Assembly: GCA_021792015.1 (NCBI GenBank)
Contig: JAJYVM010000017.1
Location: 1 to 18,328 of the forward strand
Reading direction: 5' to 3'
DNA from: Bacillota bacterium
Lineage (GTDB): Bacteria > Bacillota > Sulfobacillia > RBS10-35 > JAJYVM01
DNA length: 18,328 nucleotides
The translations under genes were made by a program, and so were the position numbers. How positions within the stretch are numbered: the first letter of the stretch is position 1; each line of letters opens with the position of its first letter. Positions 6,821 to 14,428 of this stretch are shown in pieces. A model generated the notes under the pieces. It did no database searches, was not told the origin of the DNA, and saw nothing but the letters and a program-made list of their open reading frames with translations.

Positions 6821-7927
6821 CTACGGCGACCTGCGCCAGCCCGGCATGCGCATGGCCGCCGCGAACAGCCATCCCGCCGGTCCCGCCGCCCGCATCAGCG
6901 AGCGCGTCCGCGCACCCAGGCCCTGCGCCGCCACCTTGCGGTCCACCAGGTAGATCGCCGGCAGGCCCGCCACAACCAGGCGGTTGAAGCCCCCGTCCTC
7001 CAACCCGGCCACCGCCGCCCGCGCGCCCTGCTGCACGGCCCGCAGGCGCGCGCCGGCCTCGTCCAGCGAGGGGTAGCAGGCGACGAAGTTGAAGTCGCCG
7101 CCCGCGCGGTCCTCCGCCAGGTCGATCAGGTAGTCGAGGAGGATGTGCAGGCCGCACGGCCAGGGGAAGTAGGCCGCCGCCACGGCCCCCGCCTCCTCCG
7201 CCCCGCAGCCCCGGCTGGCGGCCGCCATCAGGGCGAAGATGGCGAGCGTCGAGCCGCAGGCCGCCGCCGCCTCGTACCAGCGCAGCCCCGGCGCCGGCAG
7301 CCCCTCCGCCCACGCGCGCAGGCGGCCCTCGCGCACGGCCGGCTCCAGGTGCTTCAGCGACTGCAGGCTGGCGTAGTAACCGGCAAGGCGCCGCGCCGGC
7401 TCGGCCACGGCGGGGTAGGCGGGCAGCCGCCCAAGGGCCTCCCGGCAGCAGGCGACGAGGGCATCGAGATAGCCGCCGTCGTCGCCGTTGGGATGGTGCG
7501 TATAATACGCGCCGGCTGCCGCCGGCCAATCCGGCGCGACAGCGTCCGTGAACGCGACGTGCATCTGGCGCAGGTCGACCTCGCCGCCGGCGGGGCTCCT
7601 GTCGCTCAGGTTGTCGAGGTAGTCGCTGATCGTCTGCAGGGCGACGATGGCCCGCAGCACGTCCCCGGCGCGGTCGGGCGCGGCGACCGCCGTGAAGACG
7701 CTGCCGCCCTCGCAGTGGAAGCGCTTGGCGCGCAGGCTGGCCAGCGCCTGGCGCCGCAGCTCGGGGTCGGGGATCGCGCCGGCGCGCGCCGTCCAGACGG
7801 CCAGCTCGGCATCGACGCCGGCCAGCACGGGTCGCATGGCGCCGAGCAGGCGCGCGGCCGTCCAGCGGACAGTCCTGTCAGGCACGAGCGGGGCGGCGCC
7901 ACCTGGGTGTCCGCATGCGTGCAGCAT
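6821..7927 (-). CDS. ytpB: YtpB-type class I terpene synthase (DUF2600; tetraprenyl-beta-curcumene synthase-like)
   Basis: The product is 368 residues, close to Bacillus YtpB. Recognisable family blocks are PDPELRRQALASL and KRFHCEGG (about residues 53-75), the aspartate-rich LQTISDYLDNLSDRS (97-111), a YYTHHPNGDDGGYLDAL block (141-157), SLKHLEP (about 190-196) and HILLDYLIDLAEDR (261-274). The aspartates of DYLDN and DYLIDLAED are candidates for Mg2+-diphosphate binding. YtpB converts heptaprenyl diphosphate to tetraprenyl-beta-curcumene, the precursor of C35 terpenes (sporulenes) in Bacillus spores, which suits this spore-forming genome; no cyclase gene is in the window. The ATG at 7927 lacks a visible Shine-Dalgarno; a GTG at 7885 (VPDRTVRW) is equally plausible. 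About 250 bp separate it from the M20 gene on the same strand, so shared transcription is uncertain. Confidence 0.82.
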   Translation of the reverse strand: MLHACGHPGGAAPLVPDRTVRWTAARLLGAMRPVLAGVDAELAVWTARAGAIPDPELRRQALASLRAKRFHCEGGSVFTAVAAPDRAGDVLRAIVALQTISDYLDNLSDRSPAGGEVDLRQMHVAFTDAVAPDWPAAAGAYYTHHPNGDDGGYLDALVACCREALGRLPAYPAVAEPARRLAGYYASLQSLKHLEPAVREGRLRAWAEGLPAPGLRWYEAAAACGSTLAIFALMAAASRGCGAEEAGAVAAAYFPWPCGLHILLDYLIDLAEDRAGGDFNFVACYPSLDEAGARLRAVQQGARAAVAGLEDGGFNRLVVAGLPAIYLVDRKVAAQGLGARTRSLMRAAGPAGWLFAAAMRMPGWRRSP

Positions 7928-8178
7928 ACCGCGGGCGCGGGCGCGGCCCAAGGACGGGGCCCGGGGACGGCCCGCGAAAGGTGGGCCCCGCCGCGGCCAG
8001 GAAGCGGGAGGGCGGCGGTACGGCCCCGTGCGGGCGGCGGGCCCCGGCCGCCGGAGGGCCATCCCCTTCGCGGGCCGGGATCTGGCGGGCACAGGCGCGG
8101 CGCAAGCTCATGGCCGGCGGCGGGCCACGCAGGGCCTGGCCCCACCGCAGTTTGGAGCCTGGCCGCACGTCCCGCGCG

Positions 8179-9516
8179 TCAGCGCGCAAGCTCCTCCAGC
8201 AGCGCCCGAAACCCCTGCACGCCCCGCTCCAGGCTCCGCACGCGGATGAACTCGTCCGGGGCGTGGGCGTTCTCATCCGGCAGCGAGAACCCGAACGGCA
8301 CGGTCCAGATGCCCAACTCCTCGCGCAGGATGCTGAGGGCGGGCACGGTGCTGCCCATGCGCGTGCGGTCGGGCTGGCGCCCGTACACCCTGGCCAGTGC
8401 CCGCTCGGCCGCCGCGAGCGCCGGGTGGTCGGCCGGCACGAGGTAGGGCCGCCCCGCCCGCTGCCCGCTGGCGTTGACGGTGACCTCGACCTCCGCCGGG
8501 GCGTGGGCCAGGATGTGGGCGCGCAGCAGGCTCGCGATCCTGGCGGGCTCCTGGTCCGGCACCAGCCGGCAGGTGATCTTGGCGTGCGCCGCGCCGGGGA
8601 CGATGGTCCGGTTGCCCGGCCCCTGGTAGCCGGCGGTGATGCCGCTGACGTCCAGCGTGGGCCGGATCCAGTTGCGCTCGCGCGGCGTGAAGCCGGGCTC
8701 GCCGTGGAGGGCCCTGGCGCCGACGGCCCGGCGCAGGTCCTCGCTGTCGTCGGGGAGGGCGGCCATCGCCGCCCTCTCATGCGCGCTCACCGGTCGCACA
8801 TCGTCGTAGAAGCCCTCGACCAGGATCCGGCCCTCCGGACCGACCAGCCCGGCCAGGATGCGGGCCAGGGCCAACGCCGCGTTCGGCAGCAGCCCGCCCA
8901 TGCGTCCCGAGTGCACATCGGAGGCGGCGCTGCGCACATGGACCTCAGCGCCGGCGCTGCCGCGCAGGCCGACCAGCAGACCCGGCCGGTCCTCCCCGAG
9001 CTGGAGGGCGTCGGCGCTGATGGCGTGCTCGCAGGCCAGCAGGTCGCGATGGGCGGCCAGCAAGCCCGGCAGCGACCGGCTGCCGACCTCCTCCTCGCCC
9101 TCGTAGAGGAAACGCACGTTGACGGGCAGGGCGCCGCCGGCCTCCCGCAGCGACTGGCAGGCGCCGAGCGGCAGCAGCAGGTTGGCCTTCATGTCGCTGG
9201 CGCCGCGGCCATAGAGGCGGCCGTCGCGCACCTCGGGGGCAAAGGGCGGGCTGCTCCAGCCCGCCAGGGGCTCGGGCGGCTGGATGTCATAGTGGGCATA
9301 GATCAGGACGGTGGGGCGGCCGGCCGCGTGCAACCAGTCGCCGTACACGGCGGGGTGACCGGACGTGGGCATGACGGCGACGTGCTCAAGGCCGGCGCCG
9401 CGCATCCGGCCGGCGATCCAGTCGGCGGCGGCCGCGACGTCGGCGGCGTGGGCCGGGTCGCGCGAGATGCTGGGGATGCGGATCAGCGCCTTCAGATCCT
9501 CCACCAGGTCGGTCAC
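8179..9516 (-). CDS. M20 family metallodipeptidase
   Basis: This 445-residue zinc peptidase has the ligands of the M20 di-metal site in order: H75 and D77 in YAHYDIQP, the bridging D108 in GRGASDMKA, the catalytic E141 with E142 in LYEGEEEVGS, and a late histidine (about H418) in ENAHAPDEF. The segment from SAASDVHSGRMGG onward is the dimerisation (lid) domain, and GNRTIVPGAAHAKITCRLVP is also characteristic. Relatives of this subgroup (PepV/CNDP-like) hydrolyse dipeptides in the cytoplasm. The GTG at 9516 is chosen because GAGGTGAG lies four bases before it (ACCC spacer) and MTDLVEDLKALIRIPS is the normal family start; the open frame extends upstream to 9960 but there lies opposite nadK and is non-coding. 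The gene is divergent from nadK, with 151 bp between the two starts. Confidence 0.9.
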   Translation of the reverse strand: MTDLVEDLKALIRIPSISRDPAHAADVAAAADWIAGRMRGAGLEHVAVMPTSGHPAVYGDWLHAAGRPTVLIYAHYDIQPPEPLAGWSSPPFAPEVRDGRLYGRGASDMKANLLLPLGACQSLREAGGALPVNVRFLYEGEEEVGSRSLPGLLAAHRDLLACEHAISADALQLGEDRPGLLVGLRGSAGAEVHVRSAASDVHSGRMGGLLPNAALALARILAGLVGPEGRILVEGFYDDVRPVSAHERAAMAALPDDSEDLRRAVGARALHGEPGFTPRERNWIRPTLDVSGITAGYQGPGNRTIVPGAAHAKITCRLVPDQEPARIASLLRAHILAHAPAEVEVTVNASGQRAGRPYLVPADHPALAAAERALARVYGRQPDRTRMGSTVPALSILREELGIWTVPFGFSLPDENAHAPDEFIRVRSLERGVQGFRALLEELAR

Positions 9517-9667
9517 GGGTCTCACCTCGCTGAATGGGGTTCGCGGCCCGCGGAGCGGGGTCCTCGGTGCGGGGGGTTGGTTGGGCGCGGGCCCGAGTCC
9601 GGCTGCATCCCGCACGCAGGGCAGGGGACGGCGGGCGGCGAAGCGGGGTACACGGTCGGAGGGCGGG

Positions 9668-10546
9668 GTGGCCTTGCGCGTCGGCTTGGTTGCCAACCTG
9701 AATAAGCCCGAAGCCCCCGGTGTCGCGGCGAGCCTGACCGACTGGCTCGGCCGCGCGGGGGCCGAGCTCGTGCTGCCGCCGGACGTGGCGCGCGCGACCG
9801 GGTGGCGGGGCGCTGTCGCCAGCCTGGCGGACATGGCCGCCGGCGTGGCCTTCATCATCGTGCTGGGCGGCGACGGCACCCTGCTGAGCGTGGCGCGCGG
9901 GGCGCTGCCGTCATCGCCCCCCCTGCTCGGCGTCAACCTTGGCCACGTTGGCTTTCTCACCGAGATCGAGCTGGACGACCTCTACCAGGACATGCCCCTG
10001 TTCCTGGCGGGCCGCGGCGTGGTGGACGAGCGCGCCCTGCTGGAGGGCCGTGTGCTGCCGCGGGAGGGCGGGGAGCCCATCGCCAGCCTGCTGGCGCTCA
10101 ACGACGTGGTGCTGGCCAAGGGGCCCTTCGCGCGCCTGCTGCGCCTCCGCATCCGCGTGGGCACCGCGCTGCTGACCAGCTACCGCGGCGACGGCGTCAT
10201 CCTGGCCACGGCCACGGGCTCCACGGCGTACTCGCTGTCCGCCGGCGGCCCGGTGCTCCACCCGGCCGTACCGGGGGTGATCGTGACCCCCATCTGCCCC
10301 CACACGCTGGATCAGCGGCCGACGGTCGTGGCCGCCAGCGAGACCGTGGAGGTCGAGGTGGAGGCCGAGCACCGCGACATCATGCTCACGATGGACGGCC
10401 AGGAGGGCTGGGCGTTCACGCCCGGCGACCGCATGCAGGTTCGCCTCGGCCCCGCCGTGGCACGCCTGCTGCGCCGGCCCGGCTGGAGCTTTTACGAGGT
10501 GCTGCGCAAGAAGATCGCCGAGGGCGACCGCGGCGACGCCAATTGA
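9668..10546 (+). CDS. nadK: NAD kinase
   Basis: The 292-residue protein carries all main NAD kinase motifs: VLGGDGTLL (residues 65-73, phosphate-donor site), LGVNLGHVGFLTE, LLALNDVVL (N145-D146) and YRGDGVILATATGSTAYS continuing to SAGGP (172-195), then MDGQEGW near the end. It phosphorylates NAD to NADP in the cytoplasm. GTG at 9668 has GGAGGG four bases before it; TTG at 9674 would start directly at MRVGLVANLNKP, the usual NadK N-terminus, with 10-base spacing, so either may be right. It opens the conserved Firmicutes run nadK-argR-recN-spoIVB-spo0A. The genes that often precede it (xseA/xseB, isoprenoid synthase, dxs, tlyA) are absent here; a divergent dipeptidase takes their place. Confidence 0.95.
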   Translation: MALRVGLVANLNKPEAPGVAASLTDWLGRAGAELVLPPDVARATGWRGAVASLADMAAGVAFIIVLGGDGTLLSVARGALPSSPPLLGVNLGHVGFLTEIELDDLYQDMPLFLAGRGVVDERALLEGRVLPREGGEPIASLLALNDVVLAKGPFARLLRLRIRVGTALLTSYRGDGVILATATGSTAYSLSAGGPVLHPAVPGVIVTPICPHTLDQRPTVVAASETVEVEVEAEHRDIMLTMDGQEGWAFTPGDRMQVRLGPAVARLLRRPGWSFYEVLRKKIAEGDRGDAN

Positions 10547-10689
10547 TGGTGGGCAGCCTGGGGGCCGATGGCGTCCGGTCGCGGACCGGATCGGGACCAG
10601 CGCCCGCCCGGGGCGGCGGGACGCGGCCGGCTGACGGCGTGCGCGCCGGGGCCGGCGTCCGGGGGGCAAGCCAGGGGGAGGGCGGCTCC

Positions 10690-11148
10690 ATGAAGGCCAG
10701 GCGCCAGACGCGCATCCTGGACATCGTGCGCCAGGGCATCGTGGAGACGCAGGACGACCTGGCCCGCCGCCTGGAGGAGGAGGGCTTCCCCGTCACCCAG
10801 GCCACCGTCTCCCGCGACATCAAGGAGCTGCGCCTGGTCAAGGTGCCGATGGGCGACGGCCGCTACCGCTACGCCCCCTCGGGCGAGCCCGCGGTCGGCG
10901 TGGCCCGCGAGCGCATGCTGCGCCTGCTGCGCGAGTATGTCACGGGCTTCGACTCCAGTGAGAACATCGTGGTGCTGTCGACGCTGCCCGGGATGGCGGA
11001 TCCGGTCGCCGAGGCGATCGACAACCTGCAGCTCCCCGAGGTGATCGGCACCCTGGCCGGCGAGCGCGTCGTCTTTGCCGTGGTGAAGCCCAGGCGCGCG
11101 GTGGCGGGCTTTCTCACCCGCCTGCGCGACATCCTGGGCCAGGCGTAG
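10690..11148 (+). CDS. argR: ArgR/AhrC-family transcriptional regulator with altered arginine site
   Basis: The protein has 152 residues, normal for the family. The N-terminal winged helix has RRQTRILDIVR, IVETQDDLARRLEEEGF and the DNA-reading segment TQATVSRDIKELRLVKVP (about residues 36-53). The C-terminal hexamerisation domain is recognisable from GMADPVAEAIDNL (101-113) and VIGTLAGERVVFAVV (118-132). Family members form hexamers that bind ARG boxes when loaded with L-arginine. In E. coli ArgR and Bacillus AhrC the last block reads GT.(A/C)GDDT, where the two aspartates hold arginine; here they are E125-R126. The fold is kept, but arginine sensing is doubtful. ATG at 10690 has GGGGGAGGG 7-8 bases upstream. 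The 143-bp gap after nadK shows no clear gene or promoter. Confidence 0.93.
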   Translation: MKARRQTRILDIVRQGIVETQDDLARRLEEEGFPVTQATVSRDIKELRLVKVPMGDGRYRYAPSGEPAVGVARERMLRLLREYVTGFDSSENIVVLSTLPGMADPVAEAIDNLQLPEVIGTLAGERVVFAVVKPRRAVAGFLTRLRDILGQA

Positions 11149-11222
11149 GCATCATGCCGCTCCCGCGACCATCCGTGGGCTCCGGGAGCGCCCCAGCGGG
11201 TGGAGCCGGTGATGGCGGCGCC

Positions 11223-12905
11223 ATGCTGCTGGCGCTGGGCGTCCGCGACCTCGCCCTGATCGACCGCCTGGAGGTGCCGTTCGGCCCCGGCCTGAACGTG
11301 CTCACCGGCGAGACGGGCGCCGGCAAGTCGCTGCTGCTGGATGCCCTCACCCTCGCCCTGGGCGCGCGTGCGCACGCGGAACTGGTCCGCGAAGGCGCCG
11401 CGGCCGCGGCGGTCGACGCCCTCTTCTCCGCCCCCGCCGCAAGCCCCGCCTGCGCCGCCGCGGAGGCCGCCGGCGCGCCGCCCGCCGAGGACGGCACCCT
11501 CCTGCTGCAGCGCGAGGTGAGCCGGGACGGCCGCAGCATCAGCCGGTTGAACGGCCGCATGTGCACGGCCGGCCAGCTGCGCGCCGTCGGGGAGGCGCTG
11601 GTGGACGTGCACGGCCAGGGCGACCAGCAGCGGCTGCTGCTGCCCGCGAGCCAGGCCGAGCTCCTCGACCTGTACGCCGGCGAAGAGGCCATTGCCCTGC
11701 TGCGCGAGGTGGCGGAGGGCCGTGCCCGCCTGCAGGCCATCGACGCCGAGCTGGCGCGCCTCTTCGGCGACCCGCGCGAGCGGGAGCGCCAGCGCGACCT
11801 GCTGGCCTTTGCCCGCGACGAGATCGACGCCGCCGGCCTGAAGCCGGGGGAGGACGAGGAGCTGGCGGCCCGCCGCACCCTGCTGCAGCATGCCGAGCGC
11901 CTGCACCTGGCCGCGGCCTCGGCCTACGAGGAGCTGTACGCCCGCGACGGCGCCGTCGCCGACCGCCTGGGCCGCATCGTGCGCGAGCTGGACGAGCTGA
12001 GCGCCGCCGACCCTCGCCTCGCCGCCCTGACGGAGCCCCTGGGAAGCGCGCTGGTCGAGGTCGAGGAGACCGCCCGCGCCCTGCGCCGCTACCGTGACGA
12101 GCTGTCGTTCGAGCCGGGCGAGCTCGAGCACGTGCAGGAGCGCTGGGACCTGCTGCAGCGCCTGCGCCGCAAGTACGGCGACACGGTGGCGGAGATCCTG
12201 GCCCACCGCGAGCGCGCCGCCGCGGAGCTGGCGGGCTGGGAGGAGGCCGAGGCGGCCGTCGCGCGCCTGGCCGGCGCTCGCGCCGAGGTCGCCGCCGGCC
12301 TGCGCGAGGTGTGCGCGAGCCTTTCCGCGTTGCGGGCGGCCTGCGCCGCCCGCCTTGAATCGGCCGTCGGCAGCGAGCTGGCGGCCTTGGGCATGGCGGG
12401 CGCCCGCCTGGGTATAAGGGTCGTGCCCGAGGACGAGATCGGCCCGCGCGGCGCCGACCGGGTCGAGCTCCTCTGGAGCGCCAACACCGGCGAGCCGGAG
12501 CGGCTGCTGCAGCGGGCCGCCTCCGGCGGCGAGCTCTCGCGCGCCATGCTGGCCCTCAAGGTGGTGCTGACCGCAGCCGACCCGGTCCCGGTCCTTGTCT
12601 TCGACGAGGTGGACGCGGGCATCGGCGGGCGCGCGGCCCAGGCCGTGGCCGAGCGGCTCGCCACGCTGGCCGCGGACCACCAGGTGTTCTGCGTCACGCA
12701 TCTCGCCACCATCGCCGCCCTCGCCGACGTGCACCTGGCCGTGCGCAAGCGGGAGCGGGGCGGGCGCACCCTGGTGGAGGTCGAGCGCCTGGATGGCGCG
12801 GACCGCCGCGACGAGATCGCTCGCATGCTGTCCGGCGGCGGCGCGGCCGCCCGCCAGCACGCCGAGGAGCTGCTGAGCCGCCGGCGGCGGGGTGGCTCGG
12901 ATTGA
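11223..12905 (+). CDS. recN: DNA repair protein RecN (SMC-like ATPase)
   Basis: RecN of 560 residues, the normal length. It has an N-terminal ATPase half with Walker A GETGAGKS (29-36), then SISRLNGRMCTAGQLR and DVHGQGDQQRLL, both RecN-typical. A long coiled-coil-forming middle (about 150-390) is rich in E, R, A and L. The C-terminal half has the ABC signature ASGGELSRAMLALK (434-440 core), Walker B VLVFDEVDAGIGGRAAQAV (from 457) and the H-loop FCVTHLATIAALAD. RecN acts early in double-strand break repair, holding DNA ends together. ATG at 11223 is preferred because LLALGVRDLALIDRLEV is the usual start; an in-frame ATG at 11154 would add 23 glycine/proline-rich residues. It is 74 bp after argR in the same direction, as in other Firmicutes. 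Confidence 0.96.
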   Translation: MLLALGVRDLALIDRLEVPFGPGLNVLTGETGAGKSLLLDALTLALGARAHAELVREGAAAAAVDALFSAPAASPACAAAEAAGAPPAEDGTLLLQREVSRDGRSISRLNGRMCTAGQLRAVGEALVDVHGQGDQQRLLLPASQAELLDLYAGEEAIALLREVAEGRARLQAIDAELARLFGDPRERERQRDLLAFARDEIDAAGLKPGEDEELAARRTLLQHAERLHLAAASAYEELYARDGAVADRLGRIVRELDELSAADPRLAALTEPLGSALVEVEETARALRRYRDELSFEPGELEHVQERWDLLQRLRRKYGDTVAEILAHRERAAAELAGWEEAEAAVARLAGARAEVAAGLREVCASLSALRAACAARLESAVGSELAALGMAGARLGIRVVPEDEIGPRGADRVELLWSANTGEPERLLQRAASGGELSRAMLALKVVLTAADPVPVLVFDEVDAGIGGRAAQAVAERLATLAADHQVFCVTHLATIAALADVHLAVRKRERGGRTLVEVERLDGADRRDEIARMLSGGGAAARQHAEELLSRRRRGGSD

Positions 12906-12906
12906 C

Positions 12907-13068
12907 GCCGGTCCCCACGGCACCGCCCATCGCCCGTCCGCTCGCCGCGACGCGCGGCGGATCGCGGTGGTGCCAGGCGGGCCGGTGGCCGAGGCGGGGA
13001 CGCACGCTGAGCTGCTGGCGCGCGGCGGGGCACACGCCGGGCTCCCTTTCCACGCCATCGTGGGCTGA
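12907..13068 (+). pseudogene. Decayed C-terminal remnant of an ABC-type exporter ATPase
   Basis: Starting right at the recN stop and in a different frame, the reading frame to TGA 13066-13068 encodes an unmistakable tail of an ABC exporter nucleotide-binding domain. TAHRPSARRDARRIAVVP matches the usual 'xAHRLSTxRDADRIxVL' H-loop block. It is followed by GGPVAEAGTHAELLARGG, matching 'GGRVVExGTHxELLARGG', then AHAGL. Everything before the H-loop (Walker A, signature, Walker B, membrane domain) is missing, and no start codon or ribosome site precedes the fragment. Substitutions such as AHRP and PGGP at conserved positions suggest decay. It cannot be part of RecN, whose own H-loop is intact upstream. 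Most likely it is the scar of an ABC transporter gene once inserted between recN and spoIVB. Confidence 0.72.
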
Positions 13069-13163
13069 GGGCCCTCTGGCGCTGCGGCGGGGCATCCTAG
13101 CCCGCAGGGGGCGCCACCGTAGCCAACAAGCTGCAGCGTGCGGCCGGAGCGCTCTGCGCGCTG

Positions 13164-14360
13164 ATGCTCCTCGCCGTCGCCGTTTCGCCGCCCGCGCGGG
13201 CGGTGCTCGGGTTGCCCCGGGTCCTCTGGGTGTCGGTCGGCGCGCGCCAGACCCTGGCCGGCGACCTGCCCGGCTACCTGACGGTCGCGGCCAATGTACC
13301 GGAGGAGCGCAGCGGCGGCCGGGTCGTGGTGCACCCGACGGCGCCCGGCCGCTACCTCGCCACGGTGCTGGCATTCGGCTTTCTGCCCGTGCGCCAGGTC
13401 GCCGTGGAGGCCGTTCCCCCCGTCGACGTCGTGCCGGCCGGGCAGTCGATCGGCGTGCTGATGGACACCTCGGGCGTGCTGGTGGTCGGCGATGCCGCCA
13501 CGCCCACGGCCGCGGCGAAGGCGGGCCTCCGGGCGGGGGACCTGATCACCGCCGTCGACGGCCAGCCCGTGCAGAGCAAGGAGCAGCTGGCGGCCCTGAT
13601 CCAGGCTGCCGGCCGCGCGCACCGGCCGGTGCGCCTGCAGGTGCGCCGCGGCAGCGGCGCCGCGACCATCTCGGTGATGCCCGTCCGCGACCAGCGCACT
13701 GGCCAGTACCTGATCGGCGCGTGGGTGCGCGACGGCATCTCCGGCATCGGCACCCTGACCTTCTTCGACCCGGCCCGCCACATCTTCGGCGCCCTCGGCC
13801 ACATCGTGGCGGACGAGGCCACCGGCCAGCCCTATCCCGCGGTGACGGGCCGCATCGTGCCGGCGCTCGTCTCCGGGCTCTCGCCCGGCCGGCAGGGCGA
13901 CCCCGGGGAGAAGATCGGCCTCTTCAACCCCCAGGCCGGCGCCTGGGGCACGATCTCGGCGAACACCAGCATCGGCGTCTTCGGGCGGCTGCTGCAGACA
14001 CCTGTCGGCGGGCTCAGCCTGCACGCGGTGCCCGTCGCGCTGGAGGACCAGATTCGCCCCGGTCCGGCCGAGATGCTGACGGTGATCGCCGGCACACGCG
14101 TGCAGCGTTTCTCGATCGACATCCTGCGGGTGGTGCCCCAGGGCCGGCCGGAGAGCAAGGGCCTCGTGCTGCAGGTGACGGACCCGCGCCTGCTGGCCAC
14201 CACGGGCGGCATCGTCCAGGGCATGAGCGGCAGCCCCATCCTGCAGGACGGGCGGCTGGTGGGCGCCGTGACGCACGTCTTCGTCAACGACCCGGCCCGC
14301 GGCTACGGTGTGCTGGCCATCTGGATGGCCGAGGCGGCCGGTCTCACCGGACCTGGCTAG
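13164..14360 (+). CDS. spoIVB: SpoIVB S55-family sporulation signalling peptidase
   Basis: SpoIVB is the forespore-secreted serine peptidase that cleaves SpoIVFA and so starts pro-sigma-K processing in the mother cell. Visible parts: hydrophobic N-terminus LLAVAVSPPARA, the VPAGQSIGVLMDTSGVLVVG block, a PDZ domain (about residues 95-170, with AAKAGLRAGDLITAVDGQPV), and the S55 domain with GALGHIVADE (H213), VTDPRLLATTGGIVQ (D340) and GMSGSPI (S355), ending THVFVNDPARGYGVLAIWM. H213, D340 and S355 correspond to Bacillus H236, D363 and S378. From the ATG at 13164 the protein is 398 residues and 23 residues short at the N-terminus compared with Bacillus, lacking the basic part of the signal anchor. 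The true start probably lies at 13119 (GTA) or 13131 (CTG); an in-frame TAG at 13098 limits it. Confidence 0.95.
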   Translation: MLLAVAVSPPARAVLGLPRVLWVSVGARQTLAGDLPGYLTVAANVPEERSGGRVVVHPTAPGRYLATVLAFGFLPVRQVAVEAVPPVDVVPAGQSIGVLMDTSGVLVVGDAATPTAAAKAGLRAGDLITAVDGQPVQSKEQLAALIQAAGRAHRPVRLQVRRGSGAATISVMPVRDQRTGQYLIGAWVRDGISGIGTLTFFDPARHIFGALGHIVADEATGQPYPAVTGRIVPALVSGLSPGRQGDPGEKIGLFNPQAGAWGTISANTSIGVFGRLLQTPVGGLSLHAVPVALEDQIRPGPAEMLTVIAGTRVQRFSIDILRVVPQGRPESKGLVLQVTDPRLLATTGGIVQGMSGSPILQDGRLVGAVTHVFVNDPARGYGVLAIWMAEAAGLTGPG

Positions 14361-14393
14361 TGCCGTCGATTCCCTGGCTGCACCGCGAAAAAG

Positions 14394-14406
14394 CCCGACA
14401 GGTCGG
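14394..14406. promoter_or_regulatory. Possible 0A-box-like site (inverted repeat CCGAC-AG-GTCGG)
   Basis: A short inverted repeat, CCGAC / GTCGG with a two-base spacer, sits in the spo0A leader 22 bp before the sigma-H -35 element. Read on the minus strand, TGTCGGG shares five of seven bases with the Spo0A box TGTCGAA. In Bacillus, spo0A is autoregulated through such boxes near its promoters. The sequence is flanked by AAAAGC and CATTTT, so a weak bidirectional terminator for spoIVB is an alternative reading, although the stem is only 5 bp. Confidence 0.25.
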
Positions 14407-14410
14407 CATT

Positions 14411-14419
14411 TTATCCACA
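14411..14419 (+). promoter_or_regulatory. Perfect DnaA box (TTATCCACA) upstream of spo0A
   Basis: TTATCCACA matches the DnaA-box consensus TTATNCACA at all positions. It lies 9 bp before the -35 element of the sigma-H-like promoter, where a bound activator or repressor of spo0A could act. The 9-mer contains six A/T bases and is therefore very unlikely by chance in DNA this G+C-rich. No second box was noticed nearby, so it is not an origin. Confidence 0.55.
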
Positions 14420-14428
14420 GGCCGCCGG

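Noticed and set aside
14391..14410. Rho-independent terminator after spoIVB (AAAA-stem-TTTT)
   Set aside because: The stem is only 5 bp with a two-base spacer, too short for a stable hairpin; kept instead as a possible 0A-box-like site.
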